Positions 1 through 11,500 of a stretch of DNA of 36,648 nucleotides are shown in pieces. Both the position numbers and the translations under genes were made by a program. The notes below the pieces were generated by a model. That model was not told the DNA's origin and searched no databases. It saw nothing but the letters and a program-made list of their open reading frames with translations. Origin of the DNA: Chloromonas sp. AAM2 (taxonomy: Eukaryota > Chlorophyta > Chlorophyceae > Chlamydomonadales > Chlamydomonadaceae); contig QAXH01006011.1 of the NCBI GenBank assembly GCA_004335635.1, forward strand, positions 1,267 through 37,914. The letters run 5' to 3'. Position 1 is the first letter of the stretch, and each line of letters opens with the position of its first letter.

Positions 1-6
1 AAAAAT

Positions 7-71
<65 letters not shown>

Positions 72-82
72 TGTGTGTGTGT
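1..82. repeat. (GT)n microsatellite
   Basis: A nearly pure GT/TG dinucleotide run occupies the left window edge, with one TTT interruption. It has no coding potential. It probably lies in an intron or upstream flank of the GT90 gene that follows. Confidence 0.97.
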
Positions 83-209
83 GCACCTCACACGGGGTGA
101 ACAGTGGGGTGAACATCACCTGATGGCTCGCTTTCGAGTTCTTTCAACTTCTTTCAAGTTGACCGACAAATGAATTGGATTTGTAAGGTGGCCCGGGCAA
201 ATGATTTAC

Positions 210-472
210 AATTCGCATCTGTTTTGGGTCAGCCTTGGAAAGACTTCTCAGGCTGGCCAGTCACAACACCTCTGCTTTGCACTCTCATTTTGCAGTGGGT
301 GGCACTGATAACAGTAGCCTTGTATACCAAACAAACAATCTAGTTCTTTCAGCGCTGTTGCTGTGCACTGAAATCCCAGGAGCAGCCGCTCCAAATGCAC
401 CAAACAAGCCACGTCAGCAGGTTACAATCCGCATCTGTTTTGGTCAGCCTTGGAAGGACTTCTCAGGCTGGC
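210..472. repeat. Direct duplication of about 50 bp
   Basis: Bases 210-262 and 424-472 are near-identical direct copies; both carry a CATCTGTTTTGG core followed by a shared CTTCTCAGGCTGGCC. They lie about 210 bp apart, just upstream of the first tentative GT90 exon. Nothing coding is recognised in either copy. The surrounding 83-509 stretch shows no other supportable feature. Confidence 0.8.
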
Positions 473-509
473 CGTCCACCACACCTGCCATGTGCGCTTG
501 CACCCGCAG

Positions 510-3500
510 TCTGGTTCGTTCCTGCTGGGCGTTCAACAGGGACTTCCCCTGGCACACCAAACTGCTCAGGGCGCTGAACAGGTGAGCAGACAACAGTCAG
601 CTACAGTCGCTGAACAGGTGAGCAGACAACAGTCAGATACAGGCGCTGAACAGGTGAGCAGACAACAGTCAGCTACAGGCGCTGAACAGGTGAGCAGACA
701 ACAGTCAGCTACAGGTTGAGAAACGCGCAAAAGTGTGCTAGTCCAAGCCAGTCCATGAGAAGTCCCCATGTGTGCCATGTGTGCCATGTGCACCATGTGC
801 ACCATGTGCACCATGTGCACCATGTGCACCATGTGCACCATGTGTGCCATGTGCACCATGTGTGCCATGTCTGCCATGGGGCCCCCATGTGAATCCATAT
901 GTGCCATGTGTGCCATGTGTGCCATTGGGACCCATGTGCATCCATATGTGCCATGTGTGCCATGTGTGCCGTGTGCGTCTATGAGAAGAGCCCTTGTGTG
1001 CCACGTGTTGGTTGCTGCTCAGGGGCACTTCCTACGAGCGTCGCAACTCGTGCGTGGCACCCACTGCCATGCGGCTGGGGCCGGGTCGGGCCAACATCTG
1101 CGACAACTGCACAGAGGAAATCGTGGTGCGTTTATGCTGTTACAATGCACGCTGGAAGTGTAAAAACAAAAACAAAAAAACAAAGTGTCAGCAAATACAT
1201 ATTGTGTTTCCTTGTTGTATGCCATGACTTCATATGATGAAATGCGCGGTAATGCCTTTGATGACTTGCTTGCTAAAGCTGTATTGATGAAATGCACAGA
1301 CGTGTCAGGTTCGCACTGCCTTCACCGAGTGGGCGGTCAGGGAGCATCCGGACGTGCTGGATGTGAGCCACAAGGACAAGATCAAGTTCACGTCGATGGC
1401 AGACCAGCCGAAGTACAAGTTCCTGGTAGGTGACACGTCGAAAGAACGAACGGGGACGCTGGTCGGCTCAAGTAAGGAGGCCGGGAGGTTAAGCCCGACC
1501 CCCATGTGGGGTGACAGGTACTCACACCCTTTCAAATTCACAAATTCAAATTTAAACAAACAAACGTCATTATGAATCAGATGACCTACTTTGTATCTGC
1601 ACATCTGCACAGTAGTATCTGAACAGAGATTGCTAATATGCGACTGCAGCAATTCCGGAGCAGGGCATGGCCTGGGCTTGGGCGCTTTCTCTGTTGGGCA
1701 GACGTTTTGTTGGTTTGAGACCCTGCTCACAACCGAACCAACTGAGTTCAACCGCTGAGCCAACTGAGGTGTAGGATCGCTCTCTGGTGCTGTGCCTTGA
1801 CTGACCCCCCTCCCGCTGCACCTCTACCCACAGGTGCATCTGGATGGCATCGGTCTCAGCTCAAGGTAAAGCTAGGTCCGTAAGGAGGTTTACCAGGTTT
1901 GAAGAAATGATATTGATTGGACAGGTTGCTGACTGTATCCAGACAAGCAAAAGGCTGAATGGTCTGAATGGCGGGCAAAGCGAGCTACATACCAGCAGCT
2001 GCTGCTGAAGAAGCCTGCACCACCTTTTGCCAAGCAATCAAGGTCAGGGTTTGCCTATCTTTTATGTCCTCTGGGTATTGCCTGCTTTATGCAGGGCCAC
2101 GTGCCCAAGAACAAAGAAGGACTGTCACTGGAACAGAAACCTGATAGTACAGTTTTTGTACTTGAACAATGCATAATCTGTCACATGCCGTCAGTCGCCT
2201 TGTCCCCCGTAGGATGGAGCAGTTACTGCCTCTAGGCAGCCTGGTGTTCCGAGAGGAAAGCGGTTACAGCGGTTACCTGTACCCGCTCATGAAACCGGGC
2301 GTGCACTACCTGCCCTTCTGGAAGGAGGTAGGAAAGGCGCACATAGCAGTCAGCAGAGCTGGAACAAGACAGCTGGTTTGCTGAACACACCTGAGGGGGC
2401 CACATCACATATATAAATATGTATATATATGTATATATACATATATAGGGCCCACCTCTTGGTTCAGCAGCAGCTTGAACAAGACAGTCTGTTTGCTGAA
2501 TGGACTTGACCTGGAGTGGCGCCTTTGGCTTCGCTGTGGCCAGGCCATGGCGAGCCAGTCGCTGAAGTGAATGCCGGCCTGTCGTTGCCCCGGTTTCATC
2601 AGGTTCAGTCAGTGCACGCCCGAAAAAGGCAGGAGGGGCTCACACAGTGCTTGCTACGGGATTCAATGAGTGGCTCGTGCTTTGATGCAGACACATTTTT
2701 GGTTTTTGAGAATAGTGAATCCCTCGACCACTCGTGCATGGCATAGGCTGTAGGCTGGCTGACTTTCTCATATGGTGATGGCTAGACGCAAGAGCTTGCC
2801 ACTGGGGGATTGAAACCCCTGCTTGTTTGCTATGCGCTTTGAGGCTTAGTTGCTCCATCCTATGGCCGCGAAAAAGCGATCCAACACTTCGTGTTTCGGC
2901 TGAAATGGAGGTGCTCAGCTTGAGGGAGACTCAAAAGTTCGGAGGATCAATCGAACTTGACACGCAGTTCTGGAAAGCTTCATGTTGTTGTTGTTGCTGT
3001 TGTTGTTCTGCCTGCGTTTGTTTTCCCTTCCGCCTTTCCTCTCGCTTGCTCAGGGTGGGTCAGGGCGGTGCGCATCCCACCCTGCATCTGCTTACGGCCT
3101 CCCTGGTGTATGGTGTAAGCAGATTCAGGTGCCTGATAACCGCATGGCTAGAAGAAATGTTTGGTTTGCTCCTTGCAGGTGCCTGAGGAGTTGCTTGACG
3201 GGCTCTCCTGGGCGCGGGCTCATGACGGCAAGGCACAGCGCATCGCCCTGCAGGGGCAGGCCTTCGCTCAGACCTACGTCACACGCAAGGCAAGGGCGTG
3301 CTACTGGTTCAGGTAAGTGACTCTTAGCCGGTCCGAAACCATCTGTAATATATCTAGCACATCTTGAAAAAAAAAGAAGTTTGCCAGTTCTGGGACAATT
3401 TGTGTGGACACGAACTGTTGTATGTGGCACGCACTGTAAGTCCTGTATGTGACCAACACAACACACACACACTCACACAGTGTCCCTGTCCCTGTGACAC

Positions 3501-4385
3501 AACACACGCACGCACACCACAAGTTACATTACACACACATTACAACACAACCACCACATCACTGGTGTTCCAGTGGTGTTCCCAAAAAGTGTCCCAGAAC
3601 TGGCAAACTTCTTTTTTGTTTGTTTACTACATGAGAGAAGCCAAAGGACACGGGACGGGATGTGTACCGCCCTGATACACTCTGAGCAGATCACAAGAGT
3701 AAAGGCAGGAGTAAATGCAGAAACAGGCCCGAAGGCAATGGCAGGCAGGAAGGCACAAGTCCAAGTTGAGCAGAGCTGTGCTGACCACACTGCGCCCAAC
3801 GATACCCCTTTGTTTGGCTGCTGAGCCCACACGGCTTTGTGCACTGCTCATTTGTCAATTCATTTGCAGTATTTGATGGCTCTATAGAAAACTGTATAGA
3901 AAATGACTCATACGTTAAGTGTGGCCAGCGTTTGTATGTGGGTAATCAGTTGCGTTTGTGCGTACTGTTTGGCTCAAACTTATGTGTGGTGGACTGTCTG
4001 TCTTAGCTTCTCGCACTGACTTCATGTTGAGCAGCAAGTATTGAGCTGATAATGTTGAGGTGCCTGTTCTCTTGCACCCTAGTGACCGCCTGCTTTTCCT
4101 GAGCACACAGTTGACACGCGACTGCCTCACGCTGCCTGCAGGTTGCTGCGCGCATATGCACAGCTGTTGACCTACAAGCCAGCCGAACAGAAGCGTGGCG
4201 TTTATGAGAACCCCTCTCCTGCCAGTGACGTGCCAATGCTGGCCCATGACTCTGTGACTCAGAAGGCTTTACATGAGAAGGCGATTGACCCTGACCCAAA
4301 GATTGGTCTCACACTTATATCACAGTACGAGCAGGCAGTCATCAAGCAACACCCGAAAGGGAAAGACAGGCATTTTTCACCTTAA
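510..4385 (+). CDS. GT90 (CAP10/KDELC-type) glycosyltransferase, 3' part
   Basis: Glyco_transf_90 family enzymes transfer a sugar (glucose or xylose in the characterised animal and fungal members) to proteins or glycans in the ER/Golgi lumen. Exons read from splice sites and compatible phases: 510-581 (tentative), 1023-1125, 1309-1425, 1834-1865 (only 32 nt), 2213-2327, 3179-3312 and 4142-4385, with a TAA stop. Joined segments show the family landmarks in order: [87 protein letters not shown] and [14 protein letters not shown]. These correspond to the nucleotide-sugar-binding C-terminal half (YKYL..LDG...S.RL..LL.LGS.V). About 248 residues are secure from 1023 onward. Exon 510-581 reads [13 protein letters not shown] and joins in phase to GTSYERR, resembling the family's PW...RA..RG stretch. 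The signal peptide and N-terminal half are not found. No KDEL tail is present. The gene converges on the minus-strand exostosin gene. The donor sugar and acceptor cannot be told from sequence. Confidence 0.88.
573..716 (+). repeat. 36-bp tandem repeat (4 units) duplicating an exon-intron donor junction
   Basis: Units start at 573, 609, 645 and 681. Each begins GCTGAACAG followed by GTGAGCAGACAACAG. The first unit holds the end of the tentative GT90 exon (CTGAACAG|GTGAGC); the other three repeat the exon end and donor inside the intron. Using a downstream donor would read AAC AGG TGA, an in-frame stop, so only the first donor is productive. Confidence 0.9.
765..975. repeat. 9-bp minisatellite (CCATGTGCA/CCATGTGTG type)
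   Basis: Tandem 9-mers alternate between ATGTGTGCC and ATGTGCACC, with a few interruptions near 880-940. The array lies in the intron before the GT90 exon that starts at 1023 and ends about 45 bp before its acceptor. It opens all reading frames on both strands for long stretches; those frames are low-complexity artefacts. Confidence 0.95.
2409..2447. repeat. TA-rich microsatellite in GT90 intron
   Basis: An interrupted run of TATATA/TATGTA with internal dyad symmetry, located in the intron between GT90 exons ending at 2327 and starting at 3179. No gene is seen in the rest of that intron. Confidence 0.85.
3044..3116 (+). repeat. Dispersed short repeat, copy A (degenerate)
   Basis: Matches the family best seen at 11219-11328: CTTGCTCAGGGT, then GCGCATCCC, ACGGC and CTCCCTGGTGTA in the same order and spacing. 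It lies in a GT90 intron shortly before the exon at 3179. Confidence 0.65.
3367..3617. mobile_element. MITE-like element with ~28-bp terminal inverted repeats (E1)
   Basis: The left end reads (A)n GAAGTTTGCCAGTTCTGGGACA and the right end is its reverse complement, TGTCCCAGAACTGGC followed by AAACTTC and a T run. The interior is CA-rich and non-coding. The same terminal motif bounds elements at 10141-10721 and 15139-15506 and ends a fourth copy at 13958. It sits in the GT90 intron 3313-4141. No transposase is present, so it would be non-autonomous. Confidence 0.75.
3643..3692 (-). repeat. Dispersed short repeat, copy B (partial)
   Basis: Contains GGACACGGGACGGGATGTG followed by TACCGCCCTGATAC and CTCTGAGCA. 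This is the reverse orientation of the family consensus, directly after element E1 in the GT90 intron. Confidence 0.7.
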
Positions 4386-5500
4386 GCACTCGAGCTTTGG
4401 AACAGGCAATTGCTTACCGGATATTGCACAGGATATTGCTTACTGGATGGCCCTAAATTAGTGCGATGGAAGCCAAGCCATGCAAGCAATCAAGTCACGT
4501 GATCAGTGCCAAAAAGTCAACAATTTCAAACCAATCACACGCCTGCAAACAGGCAGGCTGGAAGCACGACGGTCAATGCCACAATCCCAGCAGATGGTGT
4601 GCTGACAATGTCATTCATTTCGGTCCAGCAAGAAGTCATCTTTCCGTGAAGCCTATAGATACTGGAGTATGTGCTTCATTTGCTGTAGCCATTCACGCTC
4701 CATGCATACGAGCCTTTCAACAACAAGACTCAAGTACAGCTCAAGAACAGCATTTAAACTGTCACCTTCGTTTGAAATGGCTACCAAAGCATGCCCTATC
4801 TTTGCAACCACCTTGCATGTACAATTGGGATGGGAAGATTCGAGTATCCAGCACTAATGGCTTTCCCAGCACTGATGGCCTACCCAAATGGACTGTAGTC
4901 CATACTGTTGTTCGAATTCTCAATGTGAAGCATTAGTCCTGGGCACGGATTGATGGACTCATGGCCTGCAGTGCATGCCGCCTATTGGCATTCAAATGCC
5001 CTGGGCATAGTACCCCACTAGTCACGACATTCGTACTTTGCACCCTGCTACCATTGAGCTTTCTTGGCGTGATGATTGTCCCGCGTACTTCTAGGAGAGA
5101 TGTTGCGTCTCGCTGCAGCATCGAGGGCTGAACCACGGAAAGCCATGTAATGACGACGATGATGACAATGACGACAATAGTACCCACCTAAAAGCCGTAC
5201 TGGCTTTGCAACAGAATGAACACGTGTTGTGTGTCCGAACAAGGATAATGTTGCTTCAATCAGTGCACAACAACTTGCAGTAGGCAAGCCTGACATATAA
5301 GCACTGCCACGCAGTCAAATCGCCCCATGTCTTGCAACATCCAACAAGAATCTGCCGGGTGCCAGATCCACATCCTCACGCTTCCCTGCTTGGCCTCCTC
5401 ACCTGAGCTTGCACCAGAATCTGTACCTGTCCTTAAGAACGAACGCAGAGCCAACTAGCATCCCTTTTCTTTGCACCTTCCCTTGAGCCATTGCATCAGC
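4386..5500. other. Convergent intergenic region between the GT90 and exostosin genes
   Basis: This region holds the 3' flanks of two genes that face each other. An open frame at 4466-4936 has no recognisable domain and is probably chance or UTR. A TGTAA pentamer on the plus strand at 5146-5150 could be a distant poly(A) signal for the GT90 gene, but it lies inside a dispersed repeat, so this is weak. No RNA gene was seen. Confidence 0.6.
5030..5170 (-). repeat. Dispersed repeat, copy 1 of a pair (partner at 9180-9312)
   Basis: Read on the minus strand this matches 9180-9312 on the plus strand. Both contain CATTACATGGCTTT, then a diverged stretch, then GGTAGCAGGGTGCAAAGTAC. Their conceptual translations also align (ITWL..QP..LQ...SL and GSRVQST), suggesting a decayed coding transposable element, but no domain is identifiable. 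Confidence 0.75.
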
Positions 5501-8500
5501 TCAAATTCGCTTCCTGTACAGGTTGCCCCACTGATGCATCAGGCGGCGGTGCAGCGAGCGCAGCGTAAGGGGGTATGCTTGGCCATTCGGGGCTGCGGAC
5601 CTGTAGCAGCACCCAGCAGACCACACACAACGTGTTGCACTTGGCCACCTGGCCCTCTTTCGCTACTGCTGAGCTGTCTGACAGCACTATGTATATCGCG
5701 TACATCGGGGGGCCCACATGCATTGAGCACAAACGCTAGCAAGCCACCAGACGAGGCTGGCAAGCGTCCTGATCTAGCCTCAGCGACAGCAGGCAACGAT
5801 ACGACGAAACATGTGTCATTGAGCGCTTGGCTTGCTTGACACCAATCGTCTGCTCTGTACCCAGCATAGCCTGGCCTGGCCTGGGCCCACCCATGCATGC
5901 AGTTGTGAAGGAATTTAAGGTAGAGAAGTGCTCCTGATTTCTTGCATGGCCCTGCACCCTTTCTGCCATGCACGCACCATTGAAACGCCCGGTACCACTT
6001 CGCCATGCCCAGCCTCAAGGTTGCCTGCTCCTCCAGCGTAACGGCTCGCAGAATCTCAACCAACTGATCCAACTGACGGTTGGGCACCTGGGAGGGACAG
6101 CAATGACATTCAAGGTGGTGACCGCAAACCTTCCAGACACGCAACCTATTCGCTGTCCTTGACCACGAGGGTTTGAGACAGCAATGACATCCAAAATGGG
6201 CTTGAAGGCAAACTCATAGACCTCTGCCTTTCTGTCTTTCAGGCTTGTTAGCCTTCTTGTCCTTTTTCCTTCTTTCACTGTCCCTGGCCGGGACGATGCA
6301 ACTCAGGCATAACCGGATGCTGCCGAAGGTTGTGACTGGCGATGTCATGCCAAATTAGGCTACCTTCATAGCCTTCCTTGGCACGCTTGGCCATATAAAT
6401 GTACCAGACGCTCTTAGCCATAGTCGCGCTCTACAGCACAATTAACATGTAGCCCTTGTCGCGGCCTACAGACAGGGTCACATTATTATCTGTGCCGTGC
6501 GCATGCACATGGCTATCACTTCCTGTCTTCATATGCATGTCGAGTTTGCACCCAATCTGGACAGTGCTAAGGGTACTTGTGGATGGCCTGTCGCTCCCAG
6601 GACCGTCCGGCAGGAGTCACAGGCATGCGGTGTGCATTCCTTACCCTCAAACTAAAGTCCCGGTACGGCAGCTCATCTTCTAAGGGCTGGAAGACCAGGT
6701 CGCTTGTGATGACCGGTATGCATGCGTACTGCATGGCTATGGCGAGCCGCATGCCAAACCCAGCACCTGTATCCACACAGCGTGACCCCCAGTGATTGCT
6801 CTAAGCAAATATCAAGCAAATTCTTATTGATCAATGAATGGTGAATAGAATTTTCGCCTGAAGTCCAGCCTGCAAATAATTGGCAAAGTACACCACAATT
6901 GACCTTGAGGCGCACGCCTTGATCGTTTGCTTTTACTTCCAAGCCGCACCGCTGCATGTGTTCCAGTGTGATGTGTGATGAAGAGATGACCATCACGATT
7001 ACGACATGTGACGGCTTCCCTGCTGTAATTCATATGGAATGAACCTCATGGTTCACATGGAATGAACCTCCAAACCTCACCGTGTGGGCACAGGCAGAAC
7101 TTGGAGCGCATGTACAATTCATAGTAGTCCGCAATGCGCCTGCAGCAGGGCAGCAAAAGATACGAGTCAATGATGCAGAATTGTAACTTGACATCTGCTC
7201 TTTAGTCTGTGAAGGTAACAGATATCTCCATACCAGAAAGAACCAACTGTTCTTTCATGTCACAGGGAGCCAGCTGATTGAGTGTGTGAGCTTGAAGGTC
7301 CCATGCAATGCTCAGCAATCCAAGTCGTACGTTTACATCAGGGCAGCCGTCACAGGACACGGGTCGGGATGTGTACCGTCCTGATCTACCCTGATCAAGC
7401 AATGTTCAAACTCAAGCATTTGCAAAGGACTGTTGGTACCAAGTCCGAAAATCCTTCAGCAATGGCAGCACCGTCAGCCAGCACAGTATGAATTGACACT
7501 GTATACACAGACTGAGGTATACACGCAAGTTTCTGCAACCACTTGTGAACATTTTTCCACAAAGTGTCAAGAGGAGCCAGCTAGGTGTGTGGGCCTGAAG
7601 GCCATGCAATGCCCCGCATCATGCTCACGTCAGAGTGTGAGCACATCAGAGGATCACGTGACAGCATGTGTTCGATCAACACACCAACCTTCCTGACCTG
7701 AGTGCCAGCTGCCAGCAGTCAGCATCCAGAAATGCCGCTGATTCACCTTGAACGTCTTCAGCCCGTTACATGCATAACAGTTTTTCACAGGATTTGAAGA
7801 TGACAGCTTTGACACTCCAGCGACTTACCCGACTGCGAACTTGATGTCTGTGAGGTTGCCCCCGGTGGCGTTGAGCCTGGCCAGCAGCTGATGTACCGCC
7901 TGCCTTGCCCCGCCTCTGTGCGGGTGGAGGCCAGGAGAGTGATGCGTAAGGGCAGAAGGTGTCATTGGCAAACGTTGGGACTCAAGCTTGGCACAGGCAG
8001 TAAAGACAGTGAAGAAAACAATCACAAGCTGCTCATTTTCTCACTCACTAAGTATTTTGGAAAGCAAAAAATAGAAAGTAAGAAAACGTTCAAAGTAATA
8101 GTAGGGTGAGTGGTTGTTAATAAGAAGAAGATATGAAGAAGATATATAATAAGAAGAGCTATGCACAGTGAGCCATGCCAACTGCAGGTCTTGAAAAGTG
8201 TGATTGCCCGACTCATTCCGTTTCCTTCCACTCACGAGTATTGCGGCTGGTGTGGCCTCACAGACCCTGCAAAGAAGAACAGCAGGTCGCGTGCCGGGTC
8301 CTGACCGCCACTGGCCAGCAGCTGCATGCATCACAGGTTTGACCAGGTGCCACTTTCAATGTTGAAGGTGGACCCTAATGTCATTTCATTGCCCAGAGTG
8401 TAAGATGGACCTTAATGTCATTTCATTGCCCGGATGCTTCTGTGGCCCATGTCAACCGCTGACACACACCTCAGTTTTCGCCCATGTCCAACACACAGCT

Positions 8501-11500
8501 GCGCACATTTAGGCAGTTCAGACGACTTCAGACGACCACACATTTGAAGTGCATGCATCACAACGACTGCAGCATTTGATTACTTTCATTGGCCACAGTC
8601 CATGAGAGTGAGAACTCCCTTGAGATCCTATCTGTAGCCCATGACATCGCTCTTTCTTGCCTTTTCATACATGGGCTCCATGCGCTCCGCATTTCCGTTG
8701 AAGAAGGGCGGCGCTACCACGTCCCTGAGGGGGTTGAAGCAGCCCTGGTAGCGGTCCTCAGGCTCTGGCAGCATGTAGCTGGTGTTGCTGCGTGCCTCCT
8801 GCAATGCATGACACGTGGCAGAGTTCCAATAGGTCGCAGGAGACACCGTGCAATCAATTTCTAAACATTAATTGCCCAGCTCGTGGAATAAAAGTGATAA
8901 GTGACAACTGAAATGGCATGGCCTCAGCAGGCAGCTCTAAGTCACGACTGACGCATGATGTCCATTCCTTGGGAGGCAGCACAAATGCCCATGTACCCCC
9001 TCTGTAGCATGCTGGTCGACACACTTGTTGTTAGTATTGACACTATCCAGGGCAGGTGATTGTCATCTTGCAGTTAATGGCCCGATGAATAGAATGAAGA
9101 CAGGATTCCCAGGGCATGAAAGCCATGCTGGTGAGCCTAGCATGGCTCACACGTCACACTCACTCTCATCATTCATCATCATTACATGGCTTTTCATGCT
9201 TCAACCCACGGTACTGCAGCTAGACACATTATCTCTCCCAAGAATTACGCGCCTGCCAATCGTTAAGCCAAGAAAGGTCACTGGTAGCAGGGTGCAAAGT
9301 ACATCACTGGCAACACGGTTCCAAGTCGAGAGTGGGGCACCCCTGCCTCTCCTTGCTACAGCCTGCTGGCTCTCTGGGGCTGGAACAGTTGCAAAAAGCA
9401 AACGTTTGACGCTGGAAGTGTCAGGCATGTGTCCCATGTGGCCTAGCCACCTGAGCCTGTCTCTGAGCCTAGACACTCACTCTGTTAACGTGGTAACCAC
9501 AGTGCACCCCATGTCACACTCACTCTGCTGACGTGGCTCACACATCACACTCACTCTATTGACGTGGCTCACACATCACACTCACTCTATTGACGTGGTA
9601 CCCGAAGTGCACCAGCTTGATGACATCCCTAACCAGGTCCCTGGCGTAGCATGCACCTCGGTCACCGGGAAGCCTGCATGGAACATGCATGGAACATGGA
9701 ACATGGAACANNCATGGAACATGCATGGAACATGGAACATGGAACATGGAACATGGAACATGCATGGGACATGGAACATGGAACATGCATGGGACATGGA
9801 ACATGGAACATGCATGGGACATTGTACATGGAACATGCATGGAACATCGTACATGGAACATGCATGGACCATCGTACATGGAACATGCATGGGACATGGA
9901 ACATGGAACATGCAGGCGTGGCTCCCTCTGAATGGGTCCATCAGTATGGACCGCAGCACAGCAAGTTTCACAGTAACCTGGGCAGTGCATTTGCTCCTTC
10001 TGAACGCTACAATACTCACTTGGTGCGCAGGGACTGCAGTTCAACAGGATCACAGGTGATATGAGCATGCCGTTCGACATGGCCAACATGGCACTTGCAA
10101 ACACTGCATGCTGTTACAACCCGGCTTACACAATCCAAGGAAAAAGATGTTTGCCAGTTCTGGGACAATTTGAAGAAACGCCTGTGGGGCCAGTGTGGTA
10201 GACGGGGATAAGGGGACAACCTCAGGGGATTGGCCAGTGGACGTGGACAGAGATAGTGATTGTTGCGTTTGCAGCAGTGTGGCCCACTAAACTAGACGTC
10301 ATGGAGATGTTTGGGTGCCGATTGTGAGCCAACTGTAAGCTGTCAGTTTCGGCATCTCCAGTTATCAGAACAGGGTGTTTCAACACTAGCCTGGGCAGCC
10401 AGACTTGCTTCAGCGCACGACTGAGCTCGACTTAACATGACTGTGACTTTGAGTAACATCCAATAGAATTGGATGGCTGGGACTGAGCTACTTTCTGTGA
10501 TGATTTTGTTGATTCCTGTCCTTTTCTTCGTTGGTTTCGTTGATTTTGTATCATTTTGTTAGCCAAGTTGCCTCACCTACTGTAACTAGAGTGTCATGAG
10601 CCACTGCCTGCCTGACCCTGTACTCATGAACCCTACTTCCTCGGTTTCCCTGCCGTCACACTGGGTCCAGTGCTGGTGCTGACAGATGAAAACTGTCCCA
10701 GAACTGGCAAGCATCTTTTTTATTTGGACTGGGTGATTGGGCCAGACAAGCGGTACTTCTCCTGAAGCCAAATCGCGGTCTGGTGGCTACCACATTACAT
10801 CAGTACAGGCCTCAATCAGTACAAGGCTACCACGTTACGTGCATACAGCCCTGCCTCTCACAAGGCAGGCTTCAAATCCAGGTGATGACGGAGTTTTAGA
10901 CTTTGGGGACGTTCACACATGGCAAATGTGGATCCAAATTTGGATAATAATTCGGCCCAGATTTGGAAACCCAAATTTGGATTGTGTTCGGTCCAATTCT
11001 GGATTATAATCTGGGTTCCCAAATTGGGGGGCAAGGGGGCATTTTGTACGTTCACATGCGTTCAGATGCCCCGCTGTTCATCGCAAATCTACCTGCTATG
11101 TGTGACCGCACCGTGTGAATTTGGATTCGAATTTGGACCTCATTTGCTGTCCCTCACCCCAAATCATTACCCCCAAATTACCCCAAATTATTTGCCCAGA
11201 TTTCCATGTGAACGCGCCCTTAGTACCAGCAGTCCTTTGCAAATGCGCGAGTTTGATGATTCCTTGCTCAGGGTAAATCAGGGAGGTACACATCCCGACC
11301 CGTGTCATGTGACGGCTCCCTGATGTAAAAGAACAGGCTGGTGACAGGTTGTTGAGTCTCAGCTCTCACCACACCACGTGATCCTTGCCATTGGTACGGT
11401 TGAACCAGGGCCACTTGAGGCTCACATACCTGCACACAAGCAACCCACGTACTCAGTACGCATGCATAGGCCACACACGCGCACACATCGCACAGACTCA

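Noticed and set aside
566..1163. Long overlapping open frames on both strands through the CATGTG array
   Set aside because: They are produced by 9-bp repeats with no stop in several frames. The translated Met-His or Cys-rich repeats are low-complexity artefacts.
2763..2830. Hairpin GGGGGATTGAAACCCC considered as part of a tRNA
   Set aside because: No matching acceptor stem, anticodon arm or other tRNA arms could be laid out around it.
10016..10045. Possible small exostosin exon (minus strand, SLRTK before a GTGAG)
   Set aside because: Exon 8 (11370) and exon 9 (9673) join directly in phase and give the family motif KDHVVWLPGDRGACYA, so no exon is needed between them.
9556..10104. Open frames of 130-180 codons on both strands over the CATGGAACATG array
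   Set aside because: Same cause: a minisatellite without stops. Only the 9586-9673 exon has family homology.
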